A stretch of 64,000 nucleotides of DNA, taken from positions 1 through 64,000 of the forward strand of contig NZ_VTDO01000006.1 of assembly GCF_015627125.1 (NCBI RefSeq), written 5' to 3'. The notes below the pieces were generated by a model that saw nothing but the letters and a program-made list of their open reading frames with translations, was not told the origin of the DNA and ran no database searches. This DNA is from Acinetobacter rathckeae (lineage in GTDB: Bacteria > Pseudomonadota > Gammaproteobacteria > Pseudomonadales > Moraxellaceae). This document shows, piece by piece, positions 39,837-49,671 of this stretch. How positions within the stretch are numbered: position 1 is the stretch's first letter; every line of letters starts with the position of its first letter. Made by a program: the position numbers and the translations under genes.

Positions 39837-40982
39837 TTAACTCACACTACTGTTTTGTTGACTTAACTCTGAGATTAAACATGGAGATAAAAATAATGTA
39901 CCTTTGTACGCACCTACGATGGTTTTAAAGAAGACTAAAACCCATAAAGCAATGAGTATGTAGGCAAAACCATATCCTATATACACCATCATATTGAAAT
40001 GAAGTTGGGTACCAAGCTCTAAAATAGCCAATGTGTATACACCAAATGGAAATGTAAGCCCCCACCACCCTAAGTTAAATTTAAATTGACGACCAAGATG
40101 TTTGTATATGGTGAAGACAGCAATTGCTAGCCACCAAAAACCAAAACCAATGAGTATAAGCCCTCCCAAAATACTCACTGCTGCAATGGTATCTGACAGT
40201 GTGTTTAAATGGTTTAACACAAAAATATGACTCGATTGCTTCCCTAGCAGCAGTAAAGCCAATGCACCTGTGCCAATAGGGCCTAAAGCTAAACAGCTTG
40301 AAATGGCCATTTGTTGTTCTGGTAGTTTGTGTAAGGCCATTCTTAAAAACAAAATAGTCAAAATAGAAAAAGCGGGTAGAACAGAAATACCCCATAACAT
40401 ATAACTTGTGGCCAAAATGCTGAGTTCTGTTTGAGGGTCTTGAATAAAACCAAGTAAAATTCCCCCTGAACTTGCACTGACTTCTGCTGTTACAACCGGT
40501 AATAGCCAAATGGCTGTCATGGTATTTAGGGCATGTTTTTGTTTGGTAAACATCATTGCAGGCACAAAAATAGCGACAAATACAGCAATCACTACATCTA
40601 CACACCATAATTGGTGTGCAAGTGTAATGGCTTGTTCACCCAATAAAGCAATGCCATATTTTAAAGTGCCATTAATAATGGTTGCGAGCCCCATAGGTAT
40701 CGCACCTAGAAAAAACAGCATACTTGAATGTTTTAAAATCAGTTTGGCTTCATGGTAAAAAAAGATCCATCTGAGCATATAAAGCACTGAAAATATAATA
40801 AATAAGATAATATTAAACAGCCATAGTATTGTGCCTAAAGTGAACATCTGAGGGTGTAATAATGGTAGCTCAGAAATAATTAATGAAATTACGCCTGTAC
40901 CCATAGTTGCAGTAAACCAGTTGGGTGTGAAGTGTCGAATGATGTTAACTTTATGGTCTAGCGTATAAAATGGCTTTTTCAT
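39837..40982 (-). CDS. TDT-family transporter (TehA/Mae1/SLAC1-like)
   Basis: 381 residues from ATG 40982; an in-frame TTG at 41003 is an alternative and neither has a strong ribosome-binding site. About ten hydrophobic segments. The start FTPNWFTATMGTGVISLII and the central WLLPVVTAEVSASSGG match the tellurite-resistance/dicarboxylate transporter family (voltage-dependent anion channels, malate permease, sulfite exporter). It likely moves a small anion across the inner membrane; which one is not shown. It is monocistronic. Confidence 0.82.
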   Translation of the reverse strand: MKKPFYTLDHKVNIIRHFTPNWFTATMGTGVISLIISELPLLHPQMFTLGTILWLFNIILFIIFSVLYMLRWIFFYHEAKLILKHSSMLFFLGAIPMGLATIINGTLKYGIALLGEQAITLAHQLWCVDVVIAVFVAIFVPAMMFTKQKHALNTMTAIWLLPVVTAEVSASSGGILLGFIQDPQTELSILATSYMLWGISVLPAFSILTILFLRMALHKLPEQQMAISSCLALGPIGTGALALLLLGKQSSHIFVLNHLNTLSDTIAAVSILGGLILIGFGFWWLAIAVFTIYKHLGRQFKFNLGWWGLTFPFGVYTLAILELGTQLHFNMMVYIGYGFAYILIALWVLVFFKTIVGAYKGTLFLSPCLISELSQQNSSVS

Positions 40983-41185
40983 TTTTACGTCACTGTTGAA
41001 CAATTTCTTATATTATAATTTGATTTTTATATAATAAAAAATGATAAGTGTTTATTTTAATCATCAGTAATTCTTATATATTGAGATTTTCTTGGTCCAA
41101 AATGTTTTATGAAAAACTTGAATCGGTTGATTCAGATGCATTTATGATGAGTGAGCTCATTTTTTAATGTGTTTCACTTGAAAGG

Positions 41186-41215
41186 AATAAAGCCGAGTAT
41201 GTACTCGGCTTTATT
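41186..41215 (-). terminator. Terminator after PepSY-flavoreductase gene
   Basis: Palindromic stem AATAAAGCCGAGT / ACTCGGCTTTATT with a 4-base loop, 10 bp beyond the stop at 41226; short T run. Confidence 0.75.
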
Positions 41216-41225
41216 TACTGTAAGA

Positions 41226-43967
41226 TTAATAAACATCTCTACGGTATCTGTCGTGTTCTCTGAGTTCATCTAATAAAGTTTCACCTAAGATGTCTTTGAG
41301 TGCTTGGTCTACACCACTGGCCATACCTTGTACGCTACCACACACATAAATGACAGCACCACGTTCAACCCATGCTTTAACATCTGTTGCTGCATGCATG
41401 AGTTGATCTTGTACATATTTACATGATTCTTGGTCTCGTGAAAATACCAAGTCTAGTCGTGATAATAAGCCTGAATGTTGCCAAGCTTCTAACTGTTGTT
41501 GATAGAAGTGGTCTTTAGCACGCTGACGCTCTCCCCAAACTAACCAGTTTTCGGTATAGCCTAAGTCTTCACGTTGTTGTAAAAGACTCATAAGACCTGC
41601 AATCCCTGTACCGTTTCCGATCAGTAGAATAGGGCGGTTATCATCAATTAAATGGAAAGCTTCATTGGTGCGGATACGTAACTCAATATTTTCATTTAAT
41701 GGGGCATGTTGACATAACCAACCTGAACCTAAGCCGTATTCACCCTCTTTATCTTGGGCAAGTCGGACCACAAGTTGCAGTTGTTGTTGCTTTGGAATGC
41801 TTGCAATAGAGTATTCTCTTGCTGGCAATGGTTTTAGTGTTTCCAGCATGCTTTCAAAATCAGTGTTATCACCTGTTGTATGTGTGAGGTCTTTATTTTT
41901 TAAACTGGCAATTTGAGCAGAGTTTAAATTCACAAAGCTGTGCTGCTCTATAAACTGGCTAATACGATCTGGGCTATTCATTGGTTGAATCACAGCAATA
42001 TCACCAGCTTGCCATGTAATGTCTGCCTGTGGTATCAGCTCAATGTGGTAAGCAGGTTGGCCAAGGCTATCTGCATTGAGAAGTTTTCTTTGTTGTAGTG
42101 TCCAAGTATCAAAGGTTTTTTCAGCAACATCAATATCATGTAAGTCTAGATGAGTCACATTTGCCAGTTGTTGATTCCATTTTTGTATATCTTCAATATT
42201 GGCATCATCAACTTCAATGGTGTTGAATAGGCGCGTTGCTCCAGCATTATTTAACCAAGCATCAACCTCATGACCAAAGCTACAGTAGGTTTCAAAGTAT
42301 TCTTTTGAACCTAATGCGAGGACAGCATATTGAACATGAGATAAATCTAATGTTTGCTTCATGATTTTTTTGCTAAATGATACAGCAACATCAGGTGCAT
42401 CCCCTGTGCCATAGGTACTTACAACCCATAAAACCTGTGCATGGCTTTTTAAGTCGTCGGTGGTGACATGTTGTATAGATTTGACATTCGTCGTTTGTTT
42501 GGCTTCTTGTAGGCTTGATGCGGTACGCCAAGCCAGTTGCTCAGAAATTCCAGTTTGTGATGCATAGACCACAAGCCATGTTGGTGCATTGTTGTCGGTC
42601 ACTACGGGTACGATTTGTGTTTTTGCAAGTTTGGTCAGCTTTTTTTGCTTTCTGCGTTTAAGGTAGAGCATGATACCTGTAATGAAGAATAATGGCATTG
42701 CCAACGATGCAAGCATTGCTACAAATTGCCAAACAGGGCCAAAAAAACTGCCTCTGTGCACGGGGAGCATGCTAGACATAATTTTGTCATTTAGCTTTTT
42801 ATCACTATAGAGCTTTAAGTTATCTATATTTTGTGTTGTGTAGTTATAACTTGCACTGTTGCGAGCTCTTTCATGCTGGATCTCGGCATCAACAAAACTG
42901 AGTTCAACTTTTCCATTACTTGTTTTAGGTATGTTGAGCGTGATGCTTGAGTACCCATTTTTGTACTGCTGGTTAAAGCCTTGCCATGTTTGAGAAAGTA
43001 TAGATTCAATTTGTTCAGTTGATAAGGGGGCTTTATTTGCACCTTTTTCAAACCCATTGCCTTGCATGCCTTCAGACTTTTCGCCATTTTGAGGGCGACC
43101 TTGAGCTTGCATGCCTTCAGATTTTTCACCATTTTGCGGACGCCCTTGGCCTTGCATGCCTTCAGATTTTTCACCATTTTGCGGACGCCCTTGGCCTTGC
43201 ATGCCTTCAGACTTTTCGCCATTTTGCGGACGCCCTTGACCTTGCATACCTTCAGGTTTTTGTCCACCTGCAGGTGCTTGCATTTGTTGAGGTTTTTCTA
43301 CACCAAGTACTTTAAACATGCCATCACGCCACCAGTCATAAGACCAGTACAGACCTGTCATTGCAAAAAGTAGGTAAAATACAATGACCCATGTTCCAAC
43401 AACGGCGTGTAAGTCCCAAATGAAATTTCTTCCTTTGAGTTTTGGTTTAACTGCAAGCCATTGTTTAATAGAGTGCTTTTTAGGCCATCTGAGGTATAAG
43501 CCACTGAGTACAAAGTAAATTAACATGAGGCTACATGCTGCTGTAATTTGTTTACCTACAGGGCCAAATGTTAAGTTGCGGTGTAATTGTTGGATAAACT
43601 GGAAAAATTCTCTGCCTTTCACGTCGGGCAATATTGAGGCGTCGTAAGGGTTCACCATAAGGTTAAAACCACGACGTTCACCTTCTTTTTTGACATTTAC
43701 AATAGATGATGCATCTGCTTCATTGACCACAGTAATGCTATTAATTTCAAGCTTATTATCTTTGCTGATTAATTTTTGATAAAGCTCGCTAGGGGTAAGT
43801 TTTGCTTGCTGTGTAGGAACTTGAACCGTGTAGCTGTCTTCGTTGATCCATTTTAAAATTTGTTGATCATACGAGTAGATGGCACCAGTAACACCCATTA
43901 ACGATAAAATGAGCCCAGCTGTGATTCCAAGAAACCAGTGGAGTTGAAATAAGGTCTTTTTAAGCAT
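41226..43967 (-). CDS. PepSY-domain membrane flavoreductase (PepSY_TM + flavodoxin + FAD/NADPH reductase)
   Basis: 913 residues. The N-terminal PepSY-associated membrane part (helix about 9-33, PepSY region 50-125, helices near 145 and 190, and one at about 415-440) surrounds a periplasmic loop that contains a Gly/Gln-rich tandem repeat (about 236-301). The cytoplasmic part has a flavodoxin-like domain (WLVVYASQTGISEQLAWR, about 461) and a cysJ/cytochrome-P450-reductase-like FAD/NADPH domain (REYSIAS, LLIGNGTGIAGLMSLL, YVCGSVQGMA). It should pass electrons from NADPH across the membrane, plausibly to a ferric siderophore or haem; a Fur-like site upstream supports an iron role. The acceptor is inferred. 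Confidence 0.85.
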   Translation of the reverse strand: MLKKTLFQLHWFLGITAGLILSLMGVTGAIYSYDQQILKWINEDSYTVQVPTQQAKLTPSELYQKLISKDNKLEINSITVVNEADASSIVNVKKEGERRGFNLMVNPYDASILPDVKGREFFQFIQQLHRNLTFGPVGKQITAACSLMLIYFVLSGLYLRWPKKHSIKQWLAVKPKLKGRNFIWDLHAVVGTWVIVFYLLFAMTGLYWSYDWWRDGMFKVLGVEKPQQMQAPAGGQKPEGMQGQGRPQNGEKSEGMQGQGRPQNGEKSEGMQGQGRPQNGEKSEGMQAQGRPQNGEKSEGMQGNGFEKGANKAPLSTEQIESILSQTWQGFNQQYKNGYSSITLNIPKTSNGKVELSFVDAEIQHERARNSASYNYTTQNIDNLKLYSDKKLNDKIMSSMLPVHRGSFFGPVWQFVAMLASLAMPLFFITGIMLYLKRRKQKKLTKLAKTQIVPVVTDNNAPTWLVVYASQTGISEQLAWRTASSLQEAKQTTNVKSIQHVTTDDLKSHAQVLWVVSTYGTGDAPDVAVSFSKKIMKQTLDLSHVQYAVLALGSKEYFETYCSFGHEVDAWLNNAGATRLFNTIEVDDANIEDIQKWNQQLANVTHLDLHDIDVAEKTFDTWTLQQRKLLNADSLGQPAYHIELIPQADITWQAGDIAVIQPMNSPDRISQFIEQHSFVNLNSAQIASLKNKDLTHTTGDNTDFESMLETLKPLPAREYSIASIPKQQQLQLVVRLAQDKEGEYGLGSGWLCQHAPLNENIELRIRTNEAFHLIDDNRPILLIGNGTGIAGLMSLLQQREDLGYTENWLVWGERQRAKDHFYQQQLEAWQHSGLLSRLDLVFSRDQESCKYVQDQLMHAATDVKAWVERGAVIYVCGSVQGMASGVDQALKDILGETLLDELREHDRYRRDVY
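43064..43261 (-). repeat. 45-bp in-frame tandem repeat (about 4.4 units) in the PepSY-flavoreductase gene
   Basis: Units begin at 43064, 43109, 43154, 43199 and 43244. Each encodes 15 residues of the type GRPQNGEKSEGMQGQ. Units two and three are nearly identical and differ from the others by single bases, so copy number is likely variable between strains. Confidence 0.95.
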
Positions 43968-44047
43968 AGTGAGATGACTGACAAAGTGGCCAAAAAAAGT
44001 TATCCTGATTATAGCTAATTATTGTTTTTAAATGCTATTGTTTTACA

Positions 44048-44066
44048 GATAATATTTATTATCATT
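44048..44066 (-). promoter_or_regulatory. Fur-box-like site upstream of PepSY-flavoreductase
   Basis: GATAATATTTATTATCATT (plus strand), matching the 19-bp Fur consensus at 14 positions on the minus strand, about 80 bp before the start at 43967. Confidence 0.6.
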
Positions 44067-44082
44067 TACATGTAGGGTTGAA

Positions 44083-44110
44083 ATGAACCCCTGTTTACCA
44101 AGGGGCTCAT
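44083..44110 (-). terminator. Terminator after YcxB-like gene
   Basis: Stem ATGAGCCCCT / AGGGGTTCAT (one G-U) with an 8-base loop then TTTC on the minus strand, 9 bp after the stop. Confidence 0.6.
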
Positions 44111-44118
44111 TGAGGCGA

Positions 44119-44679
44119 TTATATTTTTTTTGCATCGCCTACAGACTGTTTTAAGTGTTTGCGAATGGTTGTGAAAGGAAAGTTTCTGCTGTCCATACGT
44201 TTTGGTAAAATGTATGCACCTTGTTGCCCTTTGACTTTAAAGCTAAGTAATAAAAACTCAGTGGTGTCATACCATTCATAAATATCTTTCCATGCAATAG
44301 ACGCAACACCTTCTTGTGCCCCCATTTTTTGACGCATAACAAGACCTGTAGGTTGTACGCCTAAACGAATCCCTTGAATATCTTCTGCAGGAGTTTCATT
44401 CATTTTACGTTTGACATACCACTCTAGAGCAAATTTACGAATAAGTATGTAAATTGCTACACAGGCAATGGCAACCCAACAAAATACTGTTGAGTAGTTT
44501 TTAATTAAAACAATGCCTAAAATGGCTAACAGAACCACGGCACCCATAATTGCCCATGCTTTAGTACCAATTTTATTGGTACTACGCCAAATGGTGAGTT
44601 GAGCTTGGCGCTGTTCTGCTTCAGAGACTTCATAACTTACAGGTTGTAAGGTATAGGCATATACGTTTTTTGTGTTCAT
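44119..44679 (-). CDS. YcxB-like membrane protein
   Basis: 186 residues with two adjacent hydrophobic segments (about 42-62 and 67-85) and a C-terminal soluble beta-rich part (IAWKDIYEWYDTTEFLLLSF, GAYILPKRMD) that matches the YcxB-like C-terminal domain. The family is of unknown function, a small inner-membrane protein. Own terminator downstream and 86 bp from FUSC upstream; it could be in the same transcript as FUSC. Confidence 0.7.
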   Translation of the reverse strand: MNTKNVYAYTLQPVSYEVSEAEQRQAQLTIWRSTNKIGTKAWAIMGAVVLLAILGIVLIKNYSTVFCWVAIACVAIYILIRKFALEWYVKRKMNETPAEDIQGIRLGVQPTGLVMRQKMGAQEGVASIAWKDIYEWYDTTEFLLLSFKVKGQQGAYILPKRMDSRNFPFTTIRKHLKQSVGDAKKI

Positions 44680-44765
44680 AGTGAAATGGTTGTAAAGAGT
44701 TAATCTGTAAAAAGTGTATCATTAAACGATGTGGTGGTGCGTATATTACAGCAATTTATTGGCTT

Positions 44766-46937
44766 TTAAACAGGTGCAAAATGGTTGCTCTCATCTTGCT
44801 CATAGCTCAAGTTTTGTTTTAATGTCCGTAGTTGGTCTAAAACGCCAAACATCAGTGACAGTTGTTGTAAAATAATAATAGATAAGTCATCTTCATTTTG
44901 AAGTGTGAGTAGGCGATCACGAATGTTCTGTAGCATATTATTGGCGTTTAAATCGGGGACTTCATCGCGTATAAGAGCACCTTGTACATCATCAAGTGCT
45001 TGATTGAGCATATGTAACATATCGGGGTCTGTAATTTGAGCCCGATGTGCGCCAAGTGCTGCAATATAGCTTAAAAAAGTATGGTTTAAGCATAATAAAT
45101 CAAAAGCAAGTTCTTTTTTTTGTGGGTCGTAGTCAGGTTCAGTGGCTAATGTGGAAATCACAGATGCCAATTCAGCATCACTGTTGTGTGCGGCACGGCG
45201 AATGACTCTATAGTCTAAGTTGTCATTTTTACCATGATGGTATTGTTCAATCACTTCTGCTAAATATTGGCATTGTGTGTTAAATGCTTTTTGAATGTTT
45301 GTGGCAAGAGATCTAAATTTCCAATCTGGAAAAATAAATGACACGCCAAGCCATGCAAAAAAACAGCCAATCAAAGTATCTAATATACGAGGCCAAGCGG
45401 CGGTATAGCCTAAACCACCATCAAGGTTAAAGTTGATGAGGGCTAAAATGGTCACAAATGCAGTAGCTTGAGCATATTGTTGGCTACGTAATTCAAAAAA
45501 CAAAATACCACTGATGACTAAGAGCAGTAGTTGTCCTTCAGTACTTGGTACAAAGTATAAAATGGCTGATCCAACAATCACACCAAAAATAGTGCCAATA
45601 ATACGAAGTCGGAGCCGTCTTTTGGTGGCATTAAAGTTAGGTTGGCTAACAAATACTGCCGTAAGTAGTACCCAAAAGCCATAGTGAATATTGGTGGCTT
45701 GAATGAATAAATAAGAACAAAAAAGGACTAAAGAAACCCGTATAGCATGGCGAAATAAAACCGATTCAGGTGTGAAATTTTGTTGAACTCTAGATAATAT
45801 GTCTGCCCAACCTTTGAGGTCATCGTCTTTTAATAGGCTTTCTTTGAGCATCTCTTGTGTGGTAATGGCTTGCTCTGTTTCTAAGTTAGACAGTTGGCTA
45901 TCAATAGATTTTAAGTTTTTATACAAAGACTTGAGTGCATTAATCCAAATGGGGTCATTGGGGTAGTCTTGATGCAAACGATTGAGTGATGTATATAAAT
46001 TCTCAAAAATAACTTTAAAACGGCTGTCGTGAGTATAGCGGGTATTTTTGTGCAGGTTTTGGCTTAAATTACGGCAAGCAGTTGCTTGTAAAGACAGTAA
46101 GCGTTGGAAACGAAAGACAATATCGCTGTGTTTAAAGTGTGTGGCTAGACGTTGGTAGTCGATGTGTGCGGAATCGGCTCGTTCATGAATGTCTTGTGCT
46201 ACAAAGTAGTATTGTAGACTACGCCGTGTGCTTTTACGTCCACGGTCACCTTTGAGGCGTGTGAGTAATGCCACTTTCATTTCATTAAATAGCTGAATGA
46301 GTTTACCATTTTCTTTTGACAGGGTAATCCAACTTTGTTTGTAACTTTGTGGGGTCATGTCTACATCAAATACATTGGCTTTTGCAGACAAAAAATCACC
46401 CAATGCGATATAACATGCAGCTAAGGTGTCTTGTACAGGGCGAATAGGAAATAATAAGTAAATAATGGTTGAAATCAGGCCATACCATGCCGCCCCTGTA
46501 ACCAATAAAAGTGGCTGTATATACCATGACTCGAATAAATGTACCCCTAACATGCTGTATACAGACACCACCAAACAACCATATGAAATGGTGGCGTATC
46601 TACGGCCCAGCGAGCCAAGTAAAATCCAACCAATACAGGCAAAGAGTAAACTAATGGCAAAAACAATAGGGTAAGGGAACAGTATTTGTATGGCACTGGC
46701 CGCAACAAAAAAACCAAGGTAGGTGTAGATTTGATTCATGAGCCGCACGGTAAAGCGGTCATCTATGTCGCTTAAACCTGCTGCAACCACACCCAAAGTC
46801 AGAGGAATGGTTGCCAATTGAAAGTTTAGAAAATATGGAATAAATGCTGTACCTAAAAATGCAATTGCCATTCGAAAATTATAAATTAATGACGAATTGT
46901 AAGTGATTTGATGAATACGGCGTAATCCAAAGTTCAA
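44766..46937 (-). CDS. FUSC-family membrane protein (YccS-like)
   Basis: 723 residues. Two blocks of about six hydrophobic segments (about 20-165 and 390-535) flank a cytoplasmic helical domain, with another at the C-terminus; this is the YccS/YhfK/AaeB layout. SYLFIQATNIHYGFWVLLTAVFVSQPNFNATKRR is the FUSC signature. AaeB homologues export aromatic acids; YccS has no proven substrate. The start is a TTG at 46937 with AGGA eight bases upstream. It lies close to the nitroreductase gene (50 bp) on the same strand. Confidence 0.85.
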   Translation of the reverse strand: MNFGLRRIHQITYNSSLIYNFRMAIAFLGTAFIPYFLNFQLATIPLTLGVVAAGLSDIDDRFTVRLMNQIYTYLGFFVAASAIQILFPYPIVFAISLLFACIGWILLGSLGRRYATISYGCLVVSVYSMLGVHLFESWYIQPLLLVTGAAWYGLISTIIYLLFPIRPVQDTLAACYIALGDFLSAKANVFDVDMTPQSYKQSWITLSKENGKLIQLFNEMKVALLTRLKGDRGRKSTRRSLQYYFVAQDIHERADSAHIDYQRLATHFKHSDIVFRFQRLLSLQATACRNLSQNLHKNTRYTHDSRFKVIFENLYTSLNRLHQDYPNDPIWINALKSLYKNLKSIDSQLSNLETEQAITTQEMLKESLLKDDDLKGWADILSRVQQNFTPESVLFRHAIRVSLVLFCSYLFIQATNIHYGFWVLLTAVFVSQPNFNATKRRLRLRIIGTIFGVIVGSAILYFVPSTEGQLLLLVISGILFFELRSQQYAQATAFVTILALINFNLDGGLGYTAAWPRILDTLIGCFFAWLGVSFIFPDWKFRSLATNIQKAFNTQCQYLAEVIEQYHHGKNDNLDYRVIRRAAHNSDAELASVISTLATEPDYDPQKKELAFDLLCLNHTFLSYIAALGAHRAQITDPDMLHMLNQALDDVQGALIRDEVPDLNANNMLQNIRDRLLTLQNEDDLSIIILQQLSLMFGVLDQLRTLKQNLSYEQDESNHFAPV

Positions 46938-46987
46938 TGCATTATTCCTATGACTTAATGAAAATACAAAAGTGCTTTTTGCCTAGT

Positions 46988-47719
46988 TTAGTCTAAAAAT
47001 TGGCTAAATGTTGCGACACTTTCACGTGGGGTTTGTAGTTGGTTCACAACGGCATCAGGGTCTGCATATCCCAAAGCCATGCCACACACCAAAGTTTCAT
47101 TGGCAGGTGCATTGAGTTCTTCTAATACAATATGATGAAAGTGGTTCCACGCGGCCTGTGGGCACGTGTCTAAGCCACGTGCTTTACTGGCAAGCATGAC
47201 ATTTTGCATCATCATTGCGATGTCCATTTTTGCACCGATGCCCATGACGTGATCTACAGTAAAAAACAAGCCAACGGGTGCATCAAAAAACTGAAAGTTT
47301 CTCATGTGTTGTGCCGCCATTTTTTCTTTTTCACCACGCTGAATATTGAGTAGTCCATAGAGTGCCCAACCGTTTTGTCTACGGCGGTCAATGTAAGGAG
47401 AAACCCACTGTTCAGGGTAGTATTTAAAACTTTCTTGGTACTCTGAAGCATCTGCTTTACTGTTATTGATGTTGGCTTGTGCTTCGCACACACGTTTGAC
47501 AATACGCTCACGGGTTTTACCTGAGACCACATACACTTTCCATGGTTGGGTGTTTGTACCTGAGGGTGCATAAGAGGCCACCGTCAAAATATTTTCAATA
47601 GTGGTGCGTGAAACTTCACGGTCTTTTAAGAATGCACGAATAGCATGTCTAGAGGTTATCGTTTGGTCTATGGCTTGGGTTAACATATCTGTGCTGATAT
47701 GGTCGGGTGAGGTCGTCAT
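46988..47719 (-). CDS. Nitroreductase-family FMN oxidoreductase
   Basis: 243 residues from ATG 47719 (GAG-type ribosome-binding site seven bases upstream); the longer frame would need a TTG and adds eight unconserved residues. Family blocks: RHAIRAF (FMN phosphate contact), ASYAPSGTNTQPWKVYVV, and the C-terminal GMALGYADPDAVVN. It should reduce nitro-aromatics, quinones or similar acceptors with NAD(P)H. The FUSC exporter gene lies 50 bp downstream, so co-transcription is likely; functional coupling is speculative. Confidence 0.88.
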   Translation of the reverse strand: MTTSPDHISTDMLTQAIDQTITSRHAIRAFLKDREVSRTTIENILTVASYAPSGTNTQPWKVYVVSGKTRERIVKRVCEAQANINNSKADASEYQESFKYYPEQWVSPYIDRRRQNGWALYGLLNIQRGEKEKMAAQHMRNFQFFDAPVGLFFTVDHVMGIGAKMDIAMMMQNVMLASKARGLDTCPQAAWNHFHHIVLEELNAPANETLVCGMALGYADPDAVVNQLQTPRESVATFSQFLD

Positions 47720-48112
47720 ATATCGCTCATGGCAGTTAATCAAGAGTAGTTAGCATACTGAGTTTTTGTGAGGTGTGTGAACAAAATTGTGGTCATCTAA
47801 CAAAAATAAAATACCTTTAGTGAGGACCTGAAGTAATGCAAAAAATAAATAAAACTTGGTTTAAAGGTGTGAATGCGTATAATTGCCGTTTTAAAATTAA
47901 GCTATTTTTTAGTGCATTGTGTAAAATGGTTTGGTTTTAAAGTGGGGCGTATTGGACTTTGAACGATATACTGTAGTGCAATTGTCTATATGTTAACTTG
48001 CATTATGTTTCATTATGACGCAGTAAGAGGTTGTTTTTTAAAGACCATATAGATGTTGTTAGCATGGCCTTTGCGTTTTTAGTATCACTTTTATACAAGG
48101 ATAAATGTCTGA
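47720..48112. other. Divergent intergenic region nitroreductase / AGCS symporter
   Basis: About 390 AT-rich bases with no supported ORF, RNA gene or strong hairpin. It holds the two divergent promoters, neither of which could be placed with confidence. Confidence 0.5.
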
Positions 48113-49579
48113 ATGAATCAGGAACTTAATAACTTGCTCATGGGGTGGGTCAATCATTTAAATGAGCCTTTATGGGACTTCTTAGTCATTTTCTTGTTGG
48201 CTGTAGGTATTATTTATACGCTAGTAACAGGCGGTGTGCAGCTACGAATGTTCTTTGAAAGCATACGTGTGATGAAAAGCTCACGTGAACCACAGCAAGA
48301 GCATGGTTTAACCGCATTTCAAGCATTTGTTACAGGTCTTGCAAGCCGTGTAGGTGTGGGTAACATTGGTGGTGTTGCTATTGCCATTGCTATTGGTGGG
48401 CCAGGCGCAGTGTTTTGGATGTGGGTAACAGCGATTCTAGGTATGAGCTCAGCATTCGTTGAGTCTTCTTTAGCACAATTGTTTAAAATTCGTGATGCCA
48501 ATAATCAGCGTTTTCGTGGTGGCCCTGCTTACTACATTACTCTTGGTTTAAGAAGCAAGACTTTTGGTATTGTATTTGCGCTATCACTTATTTTAGCGTA
48601 TGGCTTTGTATTTAACTCGGTGCAAGCCAATGCAATGGCAAGCGCATCATCACATGCATGGGGTTGGGACCAATACCAGCTGCACTTGCCATTTTTAGGT
48701 ATGAGTTTATCTTGGGTTGGTTTAGCTTTAGTTGTGTTAACTGGTGTTGCAATTTTTGGTGGTATTCATCGTATTGCAAAATTAGCAGAGTTTTTTGTGC
48801 CTGTAAAAGCAGGGCTATACTTAGCGGTTACTTTATATATTATTGCAATTAATTATGATCAAGTGCCACATATCTTTGGACTGATTTTCACTAAAGCATT
48901 TCAGTTTGATGCGGCAGCTGGTGGTTTCTTTGGTTCAATGGTGTCTATGGCGTTAATGCAAGGCGTGAAACGTGGTCTGTTTTCAAATGAAGCAGGTATG
49001 GGGTCTGCACCGAATGCTGCAGCGGCTTCAGATGTAAGTCACCCTGTAAACCAAGGTTTAGTGCAAATGTTGGGTGTATTTGTAGATACCTTTGTTATTT
49101 GTACTTGTACTGCCATGATTATTTTAATTTCAGGTGCATACCTAGAAACAGGTTATGTGGGTGTAGAGCTTACACAACGTGCTTTAGAACGCCAGCTTGG
49201 CCCTTGGGGTGGTGACTTACTGGCAGTCTTACTTTTCTTATTCTGTTACTCTTCTATTTTAGGTAACTATGCTTATGCTGAAAGTAATGTACAGTTTATT
49301 AAAAATAGCCCTAAAGTCATGTTTGTTTTTAGACTATTCGTTTTGTTTATGGTGTATTTTGGTGCCGTAACGAGTGTACCTTTAGTGTGGAACATGGCTG
49401 ATTTATCTATGGGTATTATGGCGACATTAAACCTTGCTGCAATTTTACTGCTGATGCCATTTTTACTACTTATCTTAAAAGATTATCGTAAACAGCAAAA
49501 AGCAGGGATTAAAGATCCAACGTTTAAGTTAGACGACCATCCTGAGTTAAAGAAAAAAATTAAAACAGATATTTGGTAA
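48113..49579 (+). CDS. Sodium:alanine symporter family (AGCS) amino-acid transporter
   Basis: 488 residues with about 10-11 hydrophobic segments. The AGCS signature blocks are VTGLASRVGVGNIGGVAIAIAIGGPGAVFWMW (about 76-108), FRGGPAYYITLG and GLFSNEAGMGSAPNAAAASDV (about 291-311). It imports alanine, glycine or a similar small amino acid with Na+ across the inner membrane. The C-terminal tail is charged. Monocistronic with a strong terminator downstream. Confidence 0.93.
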   Translation: MNQELNNLLMGWVNHLNEPLWDFLVIFLLAVGIIYTLVTGGVQLRMFFESIRVMKSSREPQQEHGLTAFQAFVTGLASRVGVGNIGGVAIAIAIGGPGAVFWMWVTAILGMSSAFVESSLAQLFKIRDANNQRFRGGPAYYITLGLRSKTFGIVFALSLILAYGFVFNSVQANAMASASSHAWGWDQYQLHLPFLGMSLSWVGLALVVLTGVAIFGGIHRIAKLAEFFVPVKAGLYLAVTLYIIAINYDQVPHIFGLIFTKAFQFDAAAGGFFGSMVSMALMQGVKRGLFSNEAGMGSAPNAAAASDVSHPVNQGLVQMLGVFVDTFVICTCTAMIILISGAYLETGYVGVELTQRALERQLGPWGGDLLAVLLFLFCYSSILGNYAYAESNVQFIKNSPKVMFVFRLFVLFMVYFGAVTSVPLVWNMADLSMGIMATLNLAAILLLMPFLLLILKDYRKQQKAGIKDPTFKLDDHPELKKKIKTDIW

Positions 49580-49607
49580 TCGATTTCAAATACATTTCTG
49601 TGTAATG

Positions 49608-49650
49608 ATGAAGGCAACGGCATTTATGTCGTTGCCTTCATTTTTTTATT
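49608..49650 (+). terminator. Terminator of AGCS symporter gene
   Basis: Perfect 12-bp stem ATGAAGGCAACG / CGTTGCCTTCAT with a 10-base loop and seven T residues. Confidence 0.94.
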
Positions 49651-49671
49651 GAAGATCACAAGGTGGAATGA

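Noticed and set aside
42824..43373. ORFs in other frames over the 45-bp repeat (both strands)
   Set aside because: The repeat stays open in several frames because its length is a multiple of three; only the frame of the 913-residue protein has domains on both sides.
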